From: Janthinobacterium sp. FW305-129
GTDB lineage: Bacteria; Pseudomonadota; Gammaproteobacteria; Burkholderiales; Burkholderiaceae_D
Length of the DNA stretch: 64,000 nucleotides
NCBI RefSeq assembly: GCF_020858115.1
Contig: NZ_JACYMM010000016.1
Coordinates: 1 to 64,000, forward strand
Direction of reading: 5' to 3'
The notes beneath the pieces were generated by a model. It saw only the letters and a program-made list of their open reading frames with translations. It was not told the origin of the DNA and ran no database searches. How positions within the stretch are numbered: the first letter of the stretch is position 1; the number at the start of each line of letters is the position of its first letter. A program made the translations under genes and the position numbers. Positions 19,475 to 28,641 of the stretch are shown here, in pieces.

Positions 19475-20620
19475 TTACTCGACCGCGAGAGCGGTCACTG
19501 TCCCTGATTGGGTTTGAAAAATCAAATTCGAACCGGCAACAACAGGAGCCGAAACAATCGGGCTACCGTCGGTGCTGACACGACCTATTAATGCGCCATC
19601 TTCCCGTGACAGGAAGTGGATATAACCTTGATAGTCGCCGACGGCGACGCTGCGGCCGTAGGAGGCCGGCGTCGACAGGCGGCGGCGCGCCAGCGCCTCA
19701 TTCTTCCAGGCGCTCTGGCCGCCTTCGCGGCTGAACGCCACCACGGCGCCCTGGGCGTCGGCGACGAACACGAAACGCTGGTCGACGGCCACGCCCACAT
19801 CGGACGAAACCGGCTTGGTCCAGCGCGGCACGCCCGTGGCGGCATCGAAGCAGCCCGCCTTGCCCTGGTAGGTGACGGCGCACACTTCGCCTTCGAACAC
19901 CACCGGCGCGCCGGCGATGTCGGAGACGCGCTCCAGTTCGGTAGCGCCGCGCGGTTCGCTGACGACGATCTCCCAGCGTACCACACCGGTGGCCGCCGTC
20001 AGTGCCAGCAGCTTGCCGCCCGGCTGGGCCACATAGATATTCGCGCCGCCCAGCACCATGCCCGGCGCATTGCGCAAGGTCAATGCTGGCGTGGCGCGCT
20101 GCACCGTCCACTTGCGTTCGCCCGTCTTGGCGTCGAAGCCGACGATGCGGTTGTCCACGCTGCGCACCACGACCACGCCCTGCCCCACGACGGGCGCCGT
20201 CAATACTTCGCTGGAGGCCTGTGCCTTCCACAACTGTTTGCCATCGGCGTCAAACGCCAGCACGGCGCCCTTGGCGGCGCCCACGGCCACCACACTGCCA
20301 TCGCTGCCAGCGCTCGACGTGATGTCGCTGCCGGCCTTGATGCGCCACGTTTCACGGCCGCTGGCCGCATCCAGGCGCGCCAGCGCGCCATCGGCGTTGA
20401 CCACGTACAGGCTGTTGCCGGCCAGCGCAGGCGTAAACGCGTACACGCCGGCCTTGCCGATCGAATACTTCCAGGCGTCGCGCACGGCAATGCTCGATTT
20501 TAACTCGACCAGCTTGGCCGGTTCGGCTTTCGGATCTTTCGAGGCGAACGGGTTCCAGGACGAGCAACCGGCCATCAGGGCCAACAGACTTGCAGCTACC
20601 AGCTTTTCAGTGACACGCAT
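19475..20620 (-). CDS. bamB: Outer membrane assembly lipoprotein BamB
   Basis: Beta-propeller lipoprotein of the BAM complex that inserts beta-barrel proteins in the outer membrane. A signal peptide ends in the lipobox LMAGC with lipidated Cys19 when starting at ATG 20620. The mature part is an eight-bladed PQQ-like propeller (recurring A-D-G-VVA and RL-A--G-E-W units). The 13 in-frame residues upstream of 20620 would disturb the signal peptide, so this start is preferred. Confidence 0.96.
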   Translation of the reverse strand: MRVTEKLVAASLLALMAGCSSWNPFASKDPKAEPAKLVELKSSIAVRDAWKYSIGKAGVYAFTPALAGNSLYVVNADGALARLDAASGRETWRIKAGSDITSSAGSDGSVVAVGAAKGAVLAFDADGKQLWKAQASSEVLTAPVVGQGVVVVRSVDNRIVGFDAKTGERKWTVQRATPALTLRNAPGMVLGGANIYVAQPGGKLLALTAATGVVRWEIVVSEPRGATELERVSDIAGAPVVFEGEVCAVTYQGKAGCFDAATGVPRWTKPVSSDVGVAVDQRFVFVADAQGAVVAFSREGGQSAWKNEALARRRLSTPASYGRSVAVGDYQGYIHFLSREDGALIGRVSTDGSPIVSAPVVAGSNLIFQTQSGTVTALAVE

Positions 20621-20705
20621 AAGTGTTATCCAACCTTTTTCTTGTACTTGTAAGGGCACGGCAGGCGGCGCACAACGCCGCGCGGCCGCACCATCAGTGT
20701 TCCTG

Positions 20706-21374
20706 TCAGGCGGCGGCCTTGTCAGCCTTGGCCTTGTCTTCCGGCACCGTACCGCCGATCGCTTCCAGTTTGACCTGGATCAATTGACGGCCTGGATTGT
20801 TCTTGTCCGTCGCGGCTATCGCGGCCAGGTAGGCCGTGCGGGCATCGGCCAGCTTGTTTTGCGCCACCAGGATGTCGCCCTTGCGGTCGGCCACGGCGCC
20901 GGCAAATTGCGCCACGGATGCCGTCGCCAGCACTTTCAACGCTTCATCGTAGGCTTTTTCGTCCAGCAAGACACCGGCCAGGCGCAGCTTGGCGATGGCC
21001 TTGTACTCTTCCGTGCCATGCTCGGCCACCCATTGCAGCTGGGTCTTCGCTGTTTTCAGGTCGTTCGCGTCGAACGCCACCTTGGCCGCAGCCAGGGCGC
21101 TCATCTGCGCATATGCCGTGCCGCTGAAGCGCGATTGCATGTCGCCAGCCGCGCGCATCACCTTGGCCGTGTCCTTGGCGGCGATGGCGTTTTGCAGTTC
21201 GTCGTACAACTGGCCCGCCTGCGCCGCCTGCGTGCGCTGGTAATACTGCCAGCCAGCCCAGCCGCTGTAGCCGGCCAGCGCCACGATCAGGACCCAGGAG
21301 GTCAGATTGCCATTGCGCTGCCACCAGGCCTTGAGGGTTGCCAGTTGTTCTTGTTCTTCGTGATCGTATGCCAT
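20706..21374 (-). CDS. yfgM: YfgM-like TPR membrane protein
   Basis: Inner-membrane protein whose family acts as an ancillary SecYEG/PpiD chaperone partner. The 222-residue product has a short cytoplasmic N-terminus (EEQEQLATLKAWWQRNGN), one membrane helix (about 25-45), and periplasmic TPR-like helices (about 50-200) ending in a Lys/Ala-rich tail. Its position between hisS and bamB matches the conserved hisS-yfgM-bamB-der order. Confidence 0.93.
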   Translation of the reverse strand: MAYDHEEQEQLATLKAWWQRNGNLTSWVLIVALAGYSGWAGWQYYQRTQAAQAGQLYDELQNAIAAKDTAKVMRAAGDMQSRFSGTAYAQMSALAAAKVAFDANDLKTAKTQLQWVAEHGTEEYKAIAKLRLAGVLLDEKAYDEALKVLATASVAQFAGAVADRKGDILVAQNKLADARTAYLAAIAATDKNNPGRQLIQVKLEAIGGTVPEDKAKADKAAA

Positions 21375-21428
21375 GGGTCGTCAGTTTGAATGAGTAGTTG
21401 ATCGAGGGTAGTACGGTCTTGCTGCAAA

Positions 21429-22790
21429 TTAATGGTGGTGATGCACGTGGCCGCCAGGACCATGGTCGTGGCCGCAATCGTGGTCGCCGATGATCTGGTC
21501 CACCACGTAATCGACGACATCGTCGAACGGCACCGTGTTCTGCTGCGCGCCCGCATCGGCTTCGCGCATGGCTTTCACCGTGGCAACATTGTTGGCGATT
21601 TCATCGTCGCCCAGGATCACGGCAAACGCCGCGCCGCTGGCATCGGCTTTTTTCATTTGCGTCTTGAAGCTGCCGCCGCCGTTGCTCGCTGCGCAATGTA
21701 GCACAACGTCCAGGCCCGCATCGCGAATCCGCTCGGCCAGCACGAACGCTTGCAAGCCAGCCTGCTCGCCCTGGTGCACCAGGTACACGTCGCACTGGGC
21801 CGGGGCTTCCGGTTCAGCCGCATCCTTCATCAGCAGCACCAGGCGTTCCACGCCCATGCCGAAACCGACGGCGGGCGTCGATTTGCCGCCGAACATTTCC
21901 ACCATGCCATCATAGCGGCCGCCGGCGCAGACCGTGCCTTGCGCGCCGAGCTTGTCGCTGACCCACTCGAACACCGTGCGGTTGTAGTAATCGAGGCCGC
22001 GCACCAGGCGTGGATTGATGGTGAACGGGATATTATTGTGGTTCAAGATCTTCTGCACGCCGTGGAAGTGGGCCAGCGATTCTTCGCCCAGGTAGTCCAG
22101 CAGCTTTGGCGCGCCATTGACCAGGTCCTGCATGGCAGGATTCTTGGTATCGAGGATGCGCAGCGGATTGCTGTGCAGGCGGCGCTTGGCTTCTTCGTCG
22201 AGCAGCTCGCTGTGGCTTTCCAGGTAGGCGATCAGGTCGGCGCGGTGGCGCAGGCGCTCGGCCGCGTCGCCGATCGAGTTCAGTTCCAGGCGGATGCCTT
22301 CCAGGCCCAGGTCATCCCACAGGCGGCGCGACAGCATGATGATCTCGGCGTCGATATCAGGGCCCGTGAAACCGATGGCTTCCACGCCGAACTGGTGGAA
22401 CTGGCGGTAGCGGCCCTTTTGCGGACGCTCGTGGCGGAACATCTGGCCCTTGTACCACAGGCGTTTCGGGCCTTCGTACACGAGGTTGTGTTCGACCACG
22501 GCGCGCACCACGCCGGCCGTGCCTTCAGGACGCAGGGTCAGGTTGTCGCCGTTCATCGAGTCGGTGAACGAATACATTTCCTTTTCCACGATATCGGTGA
22601 CGGCGCCGATGGCGCGCGCGAACAATTTCGTCTCTTCCACGATCGGCGTGCGGATCTGCTGGAAACCGTAGCTTTGCAGCACGGATTGCGCCGTGTTTTC
22701 AAACAATTCCCACAGCGGGGCGTCGGCGGGCAGGATATCGTTCATACCTTTGACGGCAGTGATCTTATCGAGTTTTTTATTTTCGGACAT
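21429..22790 (-). CDS. hisS: Histidine-tRNA ligase with His-rich tail
   Basis: Class II aminoacyl-tRNA synthetase charging tRNA-His. The 453-residue protein shows motif 2 (MFRHERPQKGRYRQFHQFG), the histidine-binding RGLDYYNRTVFEW segment, motif 3 (GFGMGVERL) and the anticodon-binding C-terminal domain. The last 18 residues carry 8 His plus one Cys (DHDCGHDHGPGGHVHHHH), an extension not part of the synthetase fold. It lies upstream of yfgM by 54 bp and follows ispG. Confidence 0.98.
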   Translation of the reverse strand: MSENKKLDKITAVKGMNDILPADAPLWELFENTAQSVLQSYGFQQIRTPIVEETKLFARAIGAVTDIVEKEMYSFTDSMNGDNLTLRPEGTAGVVRAVVEHNLVYEGPKRLWYKGQMFRHERPQKGRYRQFHQFGVEAIGFTGPDIDAEIIMLSRRLWDDLGLEGIRLELNSIGDAAERLRHRADLIAYLESHSELLDEEAKRRLHSNPLRILDTKNPAMQDLVNGAPKLLDYLGEESLAHFHGVQKILNHNNIPFTINPRLVRGLDYYNRTVFEWVSDKLGAQGTVCAGGRYDGMVEMFGGKSTPAVGFGMGVERLVLLMKDAAEPEAPAQCDVYLVHQGEQAGLQAFVLAERIRDAGLDVVLHCAASNGGGSFKTQMKKADASGAAFAVILGDDEIANNVATVKAMREADAGAQQNTVPFDDVVDYVVDQIIGDHDCGHDHGPGGHVHHHH

Positions 22791-22823
22791 AGTGTTCTTC
22801 TTTACTTTTTTATCGGATCAGGC

Positions 22824-24092
22824 TCAGACGGCAACCGTGTTTCCATAGTGACTCTGTACATACTTCAAGACGATGTCCTGGAATTCCTCGACGATGCGTT
22901 CGCCGCGCAGGGTGACGACTTTTTCGCCATCCACAAACACGGGGGCGGCCGGCGACTCGCCCGTGCCGGGCAGGCTGATGCCGATGTTCGCATGCTTCGA
23001 TTCGCCGGGACCGTTGACGATGCAGCCCATCACGGCCACGTTCATCGCTTCCACGCCCGGATACGACTTTTTCCACTCCGGCATCTGCTCGCGCAGATAC
23101 GTCTGGATATTGTCGGCCAGTTCCTGGAAGGTGGTCGACGTCGTCCGCCCGCAGCCTGGGCAGGCGATCACCATGGGCGCGAACTTGCGCAAGCCCATGG
23201 TTTGCAGGATTTCCTGGCCGACGATGACTTCGCGCGTGCGGTCGCCGCCCGGTTCGGGCGTGAGCGAAATGCGGATGGTGTCGCCGATGCCCTCTTGCAG
23301 CAGCACGGCCAGGGCCGCAGTGGACGCCACGATGCCCTTGCTGCCCATGCCCGCTTCCGTCAGGCCCAGGTGCAGCGGATAGTCGCAGCGCTGCGCCAGT
23401 TCGCGGTACACGGCGATCAGGTCTTGCACACCAGAAACTTTGCACGACAGGATGATCTTGTCGCGCCCCAGGCCCAGCTCTTCGGCGCGCACGGCGTTTT
23501 CAATCGCCGACGTCACCAGCGCCTCGTACATGACGGCTTGCGCCGGCCATGGCTCGGCGCGGCCCGCGTTTTCGTCCATGATGCGTGCCAGCAAGGCTTG
23601 ATCCAGGCTGCCCCAGTTCACGCCGATGCGCACCGGCTTGTCGTACTTGCAAGCCGCTTCGATCATTTGCGCAAATTGCGTGTCGCGCTTGGCGCCCTTG
23701 CCCACGTTGCCCGGATTGATGCGGTACTTCGACAGCGCGCGCGCGCAATCGGGATAATCGTTGAGCAGGGTATGGCCGTTGTAGTGGAAATCGCCCACCA
23801 GCGGCACGTCGATGTCCATCTTGTCGAGCTGCTCGCGGATGTAGGGGACGGCCGCGGCCGCTTCCGGACGGTCCACCGTCAGGCGCACCAGTTCCGAACC
23901 GGCACGCGCCAGTTCCTTGATCTGGATCGCCGTGCCGATGGCGTCGGCCGTATCCGTGTTCGTCATCGACTGCACCACCACGGGGGCGTCGCCGCCCACC
24001 CAGATCTGGCGCTGGCCATGCGAGATCAGTACCTTGCGGCTGTCGCGGCGGCCGGAAGGGCCGGAGCCGATCGCTGTTTTCGAGGTAGCCAT
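22824..24092 (-). CDS. ispG: 4-hydroxy-3-methylbut-2-en-1-yl diphosphate synthase
   Basis: Iron-sulfur enzyme of the MEP isoprenoid pathway, converting MEcPP to HMBPP. The 422-residue protein has an N-terminal TIM-barrel-like domain (VQSMTNTDTAD, LVRLTVDRPEAA) and the C-terminal [4Fe-4S] domain with CPGCGR and GCIVNGPGE cysteines. It lies between rodZ and hisS, an order shared by many Proteobacteria. Confidence 0.98.
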   Translation of the reverse strand: MATSKTAIGSGPSGRRDSRKVLISHGQRQIWVGGDAPVVVQSMTNTDTADAIGTAIQIKELARAGSELVRLTVDRPEAAAAVPYIREQLDKMDIDVPLVGDFHYNGHTLLNDYPDCARALSKYRINPGNVGKGAKRDTQFAQMIEAACKYDKPVRIGVNWGSLDQALLARIMDENAGRAEPWPAQAVMYEALVTSAIENAVRAEELGLGRDKIILSCKVSGVQDLIAVYRELAQRCDYPLHLGLTEAGMGSKGIVASTAALAVLLQEGIGDTIRISLTPEPGGDRTREVIVGQEILQTMGLRKFAPMVIACPGCGRTTSTTFQELADNIQTYLREQMPEWKKSYPGVEAMNVAVMGCIVNGPGESKHANIGISLPGTGESPAAPVFVDGEKVVTLRGERIVEEFQDIVLKYVQSHYGNTVAV

Positions 24093-24173
24093 AATATTAT
24101 CTTGTGAGTTTGCTTATTTAAACTACTTGCTTAAACGACTGATTTCAATACCTGATTGATGCTTGTTTGATAA

Positions 24174-25175
24174 TTATTTAATGCTCACGCGCGAAATCGT
24201 ACCGCCCGCCACGGTCGGCAAGTCCAGCTTGGCGCCGCGCAAAGTTGCCTGCACGACACCCGGCTTGCCCACCACCAAGGTGGCTGGGCCCGTGATATCG
24301 AATGTTTCCGTGCTGCCCGCCTTGACCATGCGCGAAATCAGCGGCGAAGCGCCGGGACGGCGGATCTCGACCCAGGAATCCTGCTCCACTTTCAGCACCA
24401 GCGCATTCGCGCCCACGGCAGGGGCGGCGGCGGCGGCGGGCGGCGTGACGGCGGCCGTCGCCGCTGGCGGCGTTGCCGGCGCAGCTGCTGGCGGCACGGC
24501 GGCGGCCGGCGCCGAAGCGGCGGCGGAGGCCGGTGCGCCCGTCTGCGTATCGTTGCCCGGCGGCGGCGGCACGGAAATCAGGGGTACGGATGGCGTCTGC
24601 ACAGGCGTCAAATCCTGGCCCGGCTTGATCAGGGTCGTTTCCACGGGGCCCACGTCCGCATGCGCCGTTTCTTTCCCGGCCTGCGAGGACAGCAGGCTGG
24701 CCGGCACATAGCCGAGTTTATAGGCGCCAAAGGCGGCCGCCACGACGACGGCCACGGCGCCGGCAATCCAGAGGGGAGTCTGGTTCGACGAGCGCTGCGT
24801 CATCGACGGGAAGCGCGATTCCGAGAACGTGGCGGAAATCTCGCGCCGTACGGGCGCGGCCGGGTCTTGCGCCGGCGCCGGGTGGACTTCGATCATGGCC
24901 ACCAGCGGCGCCGCGTCGAGACGCACCACCTTGGCATAGGCGCGCACGAAACCGCGCACCACGGCCACGTTCGGCAAGGCCGCCATGTCGCCCTCTTCCA
25001 GCGCGATCACCTGGCGCGGCGCCAGCTTGAGCTGGTCGGCCACCTGTTCCACGGGCCAGCCCAGCGCTTCGCGCTGCGCCTTTAATTGTGCACCTGCCAA
25101 CGCAAGATTGCCCTGGGGCTGCTGCTGAGGCGTTTCTGCCCACTCTGAATTCATTGGTATCCCTGTCTCACTCAT
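24174..25175 (-). CDS. rodZ: RodZ-like cell-shape protein (HTH plus DUF4115)
   Basis: Bitopic membrane protein linking MreB filaments to the elongation machinery. Order: Xre-type HTH (about 25-95, AQREALGWPVEQVADQLKL), one membrane helix (about 140-158, LWIAGAVAVVVAAAFGAYKL), an Ala/Pro/Thr-rich periplasmic linker (about 200-260) and a C-terminal DUF4115 beta domain (VLKVEQDSWVEIRRPGAS). ATG 25175 overlaps the pilW end by 8 bp and has GGGGCG upstream; ATG 25154 is an alternative with AGGGAT upstream. Confidence 0.93.
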   Translation of the reverse strand: MSETGIPMNSEWAETPQQQPQGNLALAGAQLKAQREALGWPVEQVADQLKLAPRQVIALEEGDMAALPNVAVVRGFVRAYAKVVRLDAAPLVAMIEVHPAPAQDPAAPVRREISATFSESRFPSMTQRSSNQTPLWIAGAVAVVVAAAFGAYKLGYVPASLLSSQAGKETAHADVGPVETTLIKPGQDLTPVQTPSVPLISVPPPPGNDTQTGAPASAAASAPAAAVPPAAAPATPPAATAAVTPPAAAAAPAVGANALVLKVEQDSWVEIRRPGASPLISRMVKAGSTETFDITGPATLVVGKPGVVQATLRGAKLDLPTVAGGTISRVSIK

Positions 25176-25944
25176 CAAACGCCCCATTTTGATAAGCAGC
25201 ATATTCGGGGGAGGCGGAATGGTGGTTGCGCAAATGCGCCCCCAGGCCAGCTTCCGCACCCGCATCCCCGAGCTTATGCTGCACCTTGATCCCGAGCCAC
25301 AGCACATCGGCCGTCTGGCTCTCCATTGTCGCTACTTTACCGAGCCGCTCAAGGTAATGAGCCGCTTGCCGGTAATCCTGCTGTTGGTAATACACGCGCA
25401 CCAGGCCGGCATAGGTCATTGCCGCGCCAGGTGCGATGCGCTCCGCCTTGAGCCAGTAGCTGGCGGCGCGCGGGTAATCTTTCATGAGCAGGCTGCACGC
25501 GGCCGCATTATGCAGCGCAAGTTCAGGCGTGCCATAGGCGGCATCTTGCAATGCGGCATCAAAATACGCCAGCGACTGCGCCGCGTGCCCGGTCTGGCAC
25601 AGAAACAGGCCATAATTATTGCTCAACTCGGGATTGTGGGGCGCGAGGCGCAATGCGTAAAGAAAATCTTTTTCAGCAGCCACAGGTTGACGCATGGCAG
25701 CAAAAATCAGGGCGCGCATGCCGCGCACCTGGGCATTGTCCGGCACCAGCTGCACCGCCTGCTCCGCTTCGGCCAACGCCACCGCAAACTGGTCTTGCAT
25801 ATAATAGGCGCTGGCCAGCTGCAAGCGCAAGGCGGCGCGCTGCTCGACAGAGGCAGCTTGCTCCTTGTCCACGGTGGAAGCACAGCCGGCCAGCAGCACG
25901 CCCAGGCTGACAACAGCCGCGGCAAGTACGCCAGGATAAGCCAT
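25168..25944 (-). CDS. pilW: Type IV pilus biogenesis/stability lipoprotein PilW (PilF)
   Basis: TPR pilotin-type lipoprotein that localises and stabilises the PilQ secretin. The signal peptide ends in LLAGC (Cys21), followed by six or so TPR helices (ALRLQLASAYYMQDQFAVALAE, LSNNYGLFLCQTGHAAQSLAYF as separate repeats). ATG 25944 follows GGGGAAGC; the earlier ATG 25956, which overlaps the rlmN stop (TGATG), is also possible. Its place between rlmN and rodZ is the conserved one. Confidence 0.92.
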   Translation of the reverse strand: MAYPGVLAAAVVSLGVLLAGCASTVDKEQAASVEQRAALRLQLASAYYMQDQFAVALAEAEQAVQLVPDNAQVRGMRALIFAAMRQPVAAEKDFLYALRLAPHNPELSNNYGLFLCQTGHAAQSLAYFDAALQDAAYGTPELALHNAAACSLLMKDYPRAASYWLKAERIAPGAAMTYAGLVRVYYQQQDYRQAAHYLERLGKVATMESQTADVLWLGIKVQHKLGDAGAEAGLGAHLRNHHSASPEYAAYQNGAFDE

Positions 25945-25955
25945 GCTTCCCCGCA

Positions 25956-27131
25956 TCAGGAGCGGATCTCCACGATCTTGCCGAAGTTGGCGCCAAATTT
26001 CTGTTGATACTCAGTCATCTTTTCCATGCGTTCCTGCACCCGCGTGCGGTCCTTGACTTCGCCGGCCAGCTGGCCGCAGGCCGCATCGATATCGTCGCCG
26101 CGCGTCTTGCGCACGGTGGTGATGATGCCGCCATCCATCAGCACCTGGGCAAACGCCTTGATGCGCGGGTTTTTCGAGCGGAACAGGCCCGACTCGGGGA
26201 AGGGATTGAACGGGATCAGGTTGAACTTGCAGTTCACGCCGAACTCGCGGTCTTGCACCAGCGCCAGCAGTTCGCGCGCGTGCTCGTCGCTGTCGTTGAC
26301 GCCGTCGAGCATGCAGTATTCGAAGGTGATGAAATCGCGCGGGGCGAATTCCAGATAGCGTTTACAGGCCGCCATCAATTCCTTCAGCGGGTATTTCTTG
26401 TTCAGTGGAATCAGCCCGTCGCGCAAGGCATCGTTCGAGGCGTGCAGCGAGACGGCCAGGGCCACCGGCACTTCCTGCGACAGCTTGTCCATCATCGGCA
26501 CCACGCCCGAGGTCGACAAGGTTACGCGGCGGCGCGACAGCCCGTAGGCGTTGTCGTCGAGCATCAATTTCAGGGCCGTGACGGTCGGCTCAAAGTTCAG
26601 CAGGGGCTCGCCCATGCCCATCATCACCACGTTGGTGATCTGGCGCTCGCCTTTCGGGCCTGGCTCAATGCCCTTGGTACGGCGCAATTCGAATTCCGCC
26701 ATCCACAGCTGGCCGATGATTTCGCCAACGCGGAGGTTGCGGTTGAAGCCTTGCTTGCCCGTCGAGCAGAAGCGGCAATTCACGGCGCAGCCGGCCTGGG
26801 TCGAGATGCACAGGGTGCCGCGGTTTTCTTCCGGGATGAACACGGTTTCCACGGCATTGCCATTGCCCACGTCAACGAGCCACTTGCGCGTGCCGTCCGT
26901 CGACGTATGGTCGCTGATGATGGCCGGGGCGCGCACTTCGGCGCGCGTGGCCAGCTTGTCGCGCAGCGACTTGGCCAGATCCGTCATGGCGTCGAAATCG
27001 GAAGCGCCGAACTGGTGTATCCAACGTTGCAATTGTTTCGCACGAAACGGTTTCTCTCCCAACTCGGCGCAGTAGGCGATGAGTTGCGCGGGATCAAGGT
27101 CCAGCAAGTTGGTGAGGGTCGTCGTATTCAT
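25956..27131 (-). CDS. rlmN: Dual-specificity 23S/tRNA adenosine-C2 methyltransferase RlmN
   Basis: Radical-SAM enzyme methylating C2 of A2503 in 23S rRNA and A37 in some tRNAs. The CxxxCxxC cluster is Cys115, Cys119, Cys122 (GCAVNCRFC), and the methyl-carrying C-terminal Cys is in DIDAACGQL. The 391-residue length is normal. It lies 124 bp downstream of ndk, a gap holding two interleaved inverted repeats (27212-27248). Confidence 0.98.
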   Translation of the reverse strand: MNTTTLTNLLDLDPAQLIAYCAELGEKPFRAKQLQRWIHQFGASDFDAMTDLAKSLRDKLATRAEVRAPAIISDHTSTDGTRKWLVDVGNGNAVETVFIPEENRGTLCISTQAGCAVNCRFCSTGKQGFNRNLRVGEIIGQLWMAEFELRRTKGIEPGPKGERQITNVVMMGMGEPLLNFEPTVTALKLMLDDNAYGLSRRRVTLSTSGVVPMMDKLSQEVPVALAVSLHASNDALRDGLIPLNKKYPLKELMAACKRYLEFAPRDFITFEYCMLDGVNDSDEHARELLALVQDREFGVNCKFNLIPFNPFPESGLFRSKNPRIKAFAQVLMDGGIITTVRKTRGDDIDAACGQLAGEVKDRTRVQERMEKMTEYQQKFGANFGKIVEIRS

Positions 27132-27211
27132 GATCTTGTCTATTCTAAAAATCCGTCCCCGCGCGCATCAGGGGCAAAGCACCACAGCGCAGCGGGAACA
27201 GGGGGTGATAA

Positions 27212-27248
27212 GTTATTTCACAGATAACGCCAGGAAATAACGTTATCT
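27212..27248 (-). other. Interleaved inverted repeats between ndk and rlmN
   Basis: AGATAACG (27222-27229) pairs with CGTTATCT (27241-27248), and GAAATAAC (27234-27241) pairs with GTTATTTC (27212-27219). The two 8-bp stems overlap, so the mRNA could form one or the other, or a pseudoknot. The element starts 8 bp past the ndk stop and lies about 80 bp before rlmN. Confidence 0.55.
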
Positions 27249-27255
27249 AAGGCAA

Positions 27256-27672
27256 TTAAGCCTTCAGTTCTGGGAAGAAGTAAGCGATTTCCACTTTAGC
27301 AGCTTCGACAGCGTCGGAACCGTGTACGGCGTTGGCGTCGATCGAATCGGCGAAATCGGCGCGGATCGTGCCTTTTTCTGCTTTCTTCGGATCGGTCGCG
27401 CCCATCAGGTCACGGTGGGCCAGAACGGCGTTTTCGCCTTCCAGGGCTTGGATCATGACTGGACCGGAAACCATGAAGTCGACCAGATCCTTGAAGAAGC
27501 CGCGCTCTTTGTGCGCTGCGTAGAAACCTTCAGCTTGTTCGCGCGACAGTTGGGTCATGCGTGCTGCAACGATTTTCAGGCCAGCGTTTTCAAAACGGGT
27601 GTAGATTTGACCGATTACGTTTTTTGCAACTGCGTCTGGTTTGATGATCGACAGGGTGCGTTCGATTGCCAT
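27256..27672 (-). CDS. ndk: Nucleoside diphosphate kinase
   Basis: Ping-pong kinase equalising NTP and dNTP pools. The 138-residue protein starts MAIERTLSIIKPDAVAKN, and has the phosphorylated His in DANAVHGSD and the nucleotide-binding RDLMGATDPKKAEKGTIR. GGAG precedes the ATG at 27672; the 19 residues upstream in frame are not family-like. Confidence 0.98.
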   Translation of the reverse strand: MAIERTLSIIKPDAVAKNVIGQIYTRFENAGLKIVAARMTQLSREQAEGFYAAHKERGFFKDLVDFMVSGPVMIQALEGENAVLAHRDLMGATDPKKAEKGTIRADFADSIDANAVHGSDAVEAAKVEIAYFFPELKA

Positions 27673-27824
27673 GTGTGAAAACTCCAATAAAAAGAAAGGT
27701 TTAAAACGGTAAATTGATAACTCAATCAACCTTTGATTTTACCATACTCCACCCCATATCACCCAGACAGGCAGGGGGCATCCTTCCCTGCCGCTTGAGT
27801 TTAATGAAATCTTAAGCTGCTTTT

Positions 27825-27853
27825 TTGGCAAATTCCGGCCCTCATGCTATCCT
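27825..27853 (+). promoter_or_regulatory. Sigma-70-like promoter for the Bax-inhibitor gene
   Basis: TTGGCA (27825-27830), 17 bp, TATCCT (27848-27853), about 40 bp before the ATG at 27894. A hairpin GGCAGGG-N9-CCCTGCC lies upstream at 27770-27792. Confidence 0.6.
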
Positions 27854-27893
27854 TGGGCAAAGCAGTAATTTGAATTGACAACACGGAGGCACT

Positions 27894-28580
27894 ATGAATC
27901 AGAACATGCAACGCACCTTTGACCTGTCGGGGGGCATGCAGCAAGTCCGCCATCAGGTCTTGCGCAACACTTACTGGCTGCTGGCACTGTCCATGATACC
28001 GACCGTGCTGGGCGCCTTCATCGGCGTGCAGATGCACTTGCCGATGCTGACCGGCGGCATGGGCTTCATCATCTTCATGGCCGTCGCATTCGGTTTCATG
28101 TACGCGATCGAAAAAACCAAGAACTCGGGCCTGGGCGTTGCCGTCCTGCTGGGCTTTACCTTCTTCATGGGCCTGATGCTCACGCCTATCCTGACGCGCA
28201 CGCTCGGCTACTCGAACGGCGGCATGCTGATCATGACGGCATTCGGCGGCACGGCCACCATCCTGGCCGTGATGGCGACGATCGCCACGGTGTCGAAGCG
28301 CGACTTCTCGGCCATGGGCAAATGGCTGTTCGCCGGCGTGATCGTGCTGATCCTGGCATCGGTGGCGAACATCTTCCTGGGCCTGTCGGCACTGTCGATC
28401 GTGATCTCCATGGTCGCCATCGCCATCTTCTCGGCCTACATCCTGTATGACGTGCAGCAAATCATCAACGGCGGCGAGACCAACTACATCTCGGCCACCC
28501 TGCGCATCTACCTGGACGTGTACAACATCTTCACCAGCCTGCTGTCACTTTTAGGTTTCGCTGGCGGCAGCCGCGACTAA
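27894..28580 (+). CDS. Bax inhibitor-1/YccA family membrane protein
   Basis: A 228-residue inner-membrane protein with about seven hydrophobic helices and the family-typical C-terminal helix pair ending in SAYILYDVQQIINGG and LRIYLDVYNIFTSLLSLLG. Bacterial relatives (YccA, YbhL) modulate FtsH or act as pH-sensitive calcium leak channels; which applies here is unknown. CGGAGG precedes the ATG. It is monocistronic, with a promoter upstream and a strong terminator downstream. Confidence 0.93.
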   Translation: MNQNMQRTFDLSGGMQQVRHQVLRNTYWLLALSMIPTVLGAFIGVQMHLPMLTGGMGFIIFMAVAFGFMYAIEKTKNSGLGVAVLLGFTFFMGLMLTPILTRTLGYSNGGMLIMTAFGGTATILAVMATIATVSKRDFSAMGKWLFAGVIVLILASVANIFLGLSALSIVISMVAIAIFSAYILYDVQQIINGGETNYISATLRIYLDVYNIFTSLLSLLGFAGGSRD

Positions 28581-28599
28581 GCGCTGCGATTGAAACAGC

Positions 28600-28628
28600 A
28601 AAAAGCCGACCCGCGGGTCGGCTTTTTT
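28600..28628 (+). terminator. Bidirectional intrinsic terminator
   Basis: AAAAAGCCGACCC and GGGTCGGCTTTTTT form a perfect stem between two convergent genes, the Bax-inhibitor gene and the LysR gene at 28642. It can end both transcripts. Confidence 0.95.
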
Positions 28629-28641
28629 ACGTCTGTTTAAA

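Noticed and set aside
21750..24107. A plus-strand open frame of 785 codons antisense to hisS and ispG
   Set aside because: Composition typical of antisense shadows; it crosses two genes and the intergenic gap.
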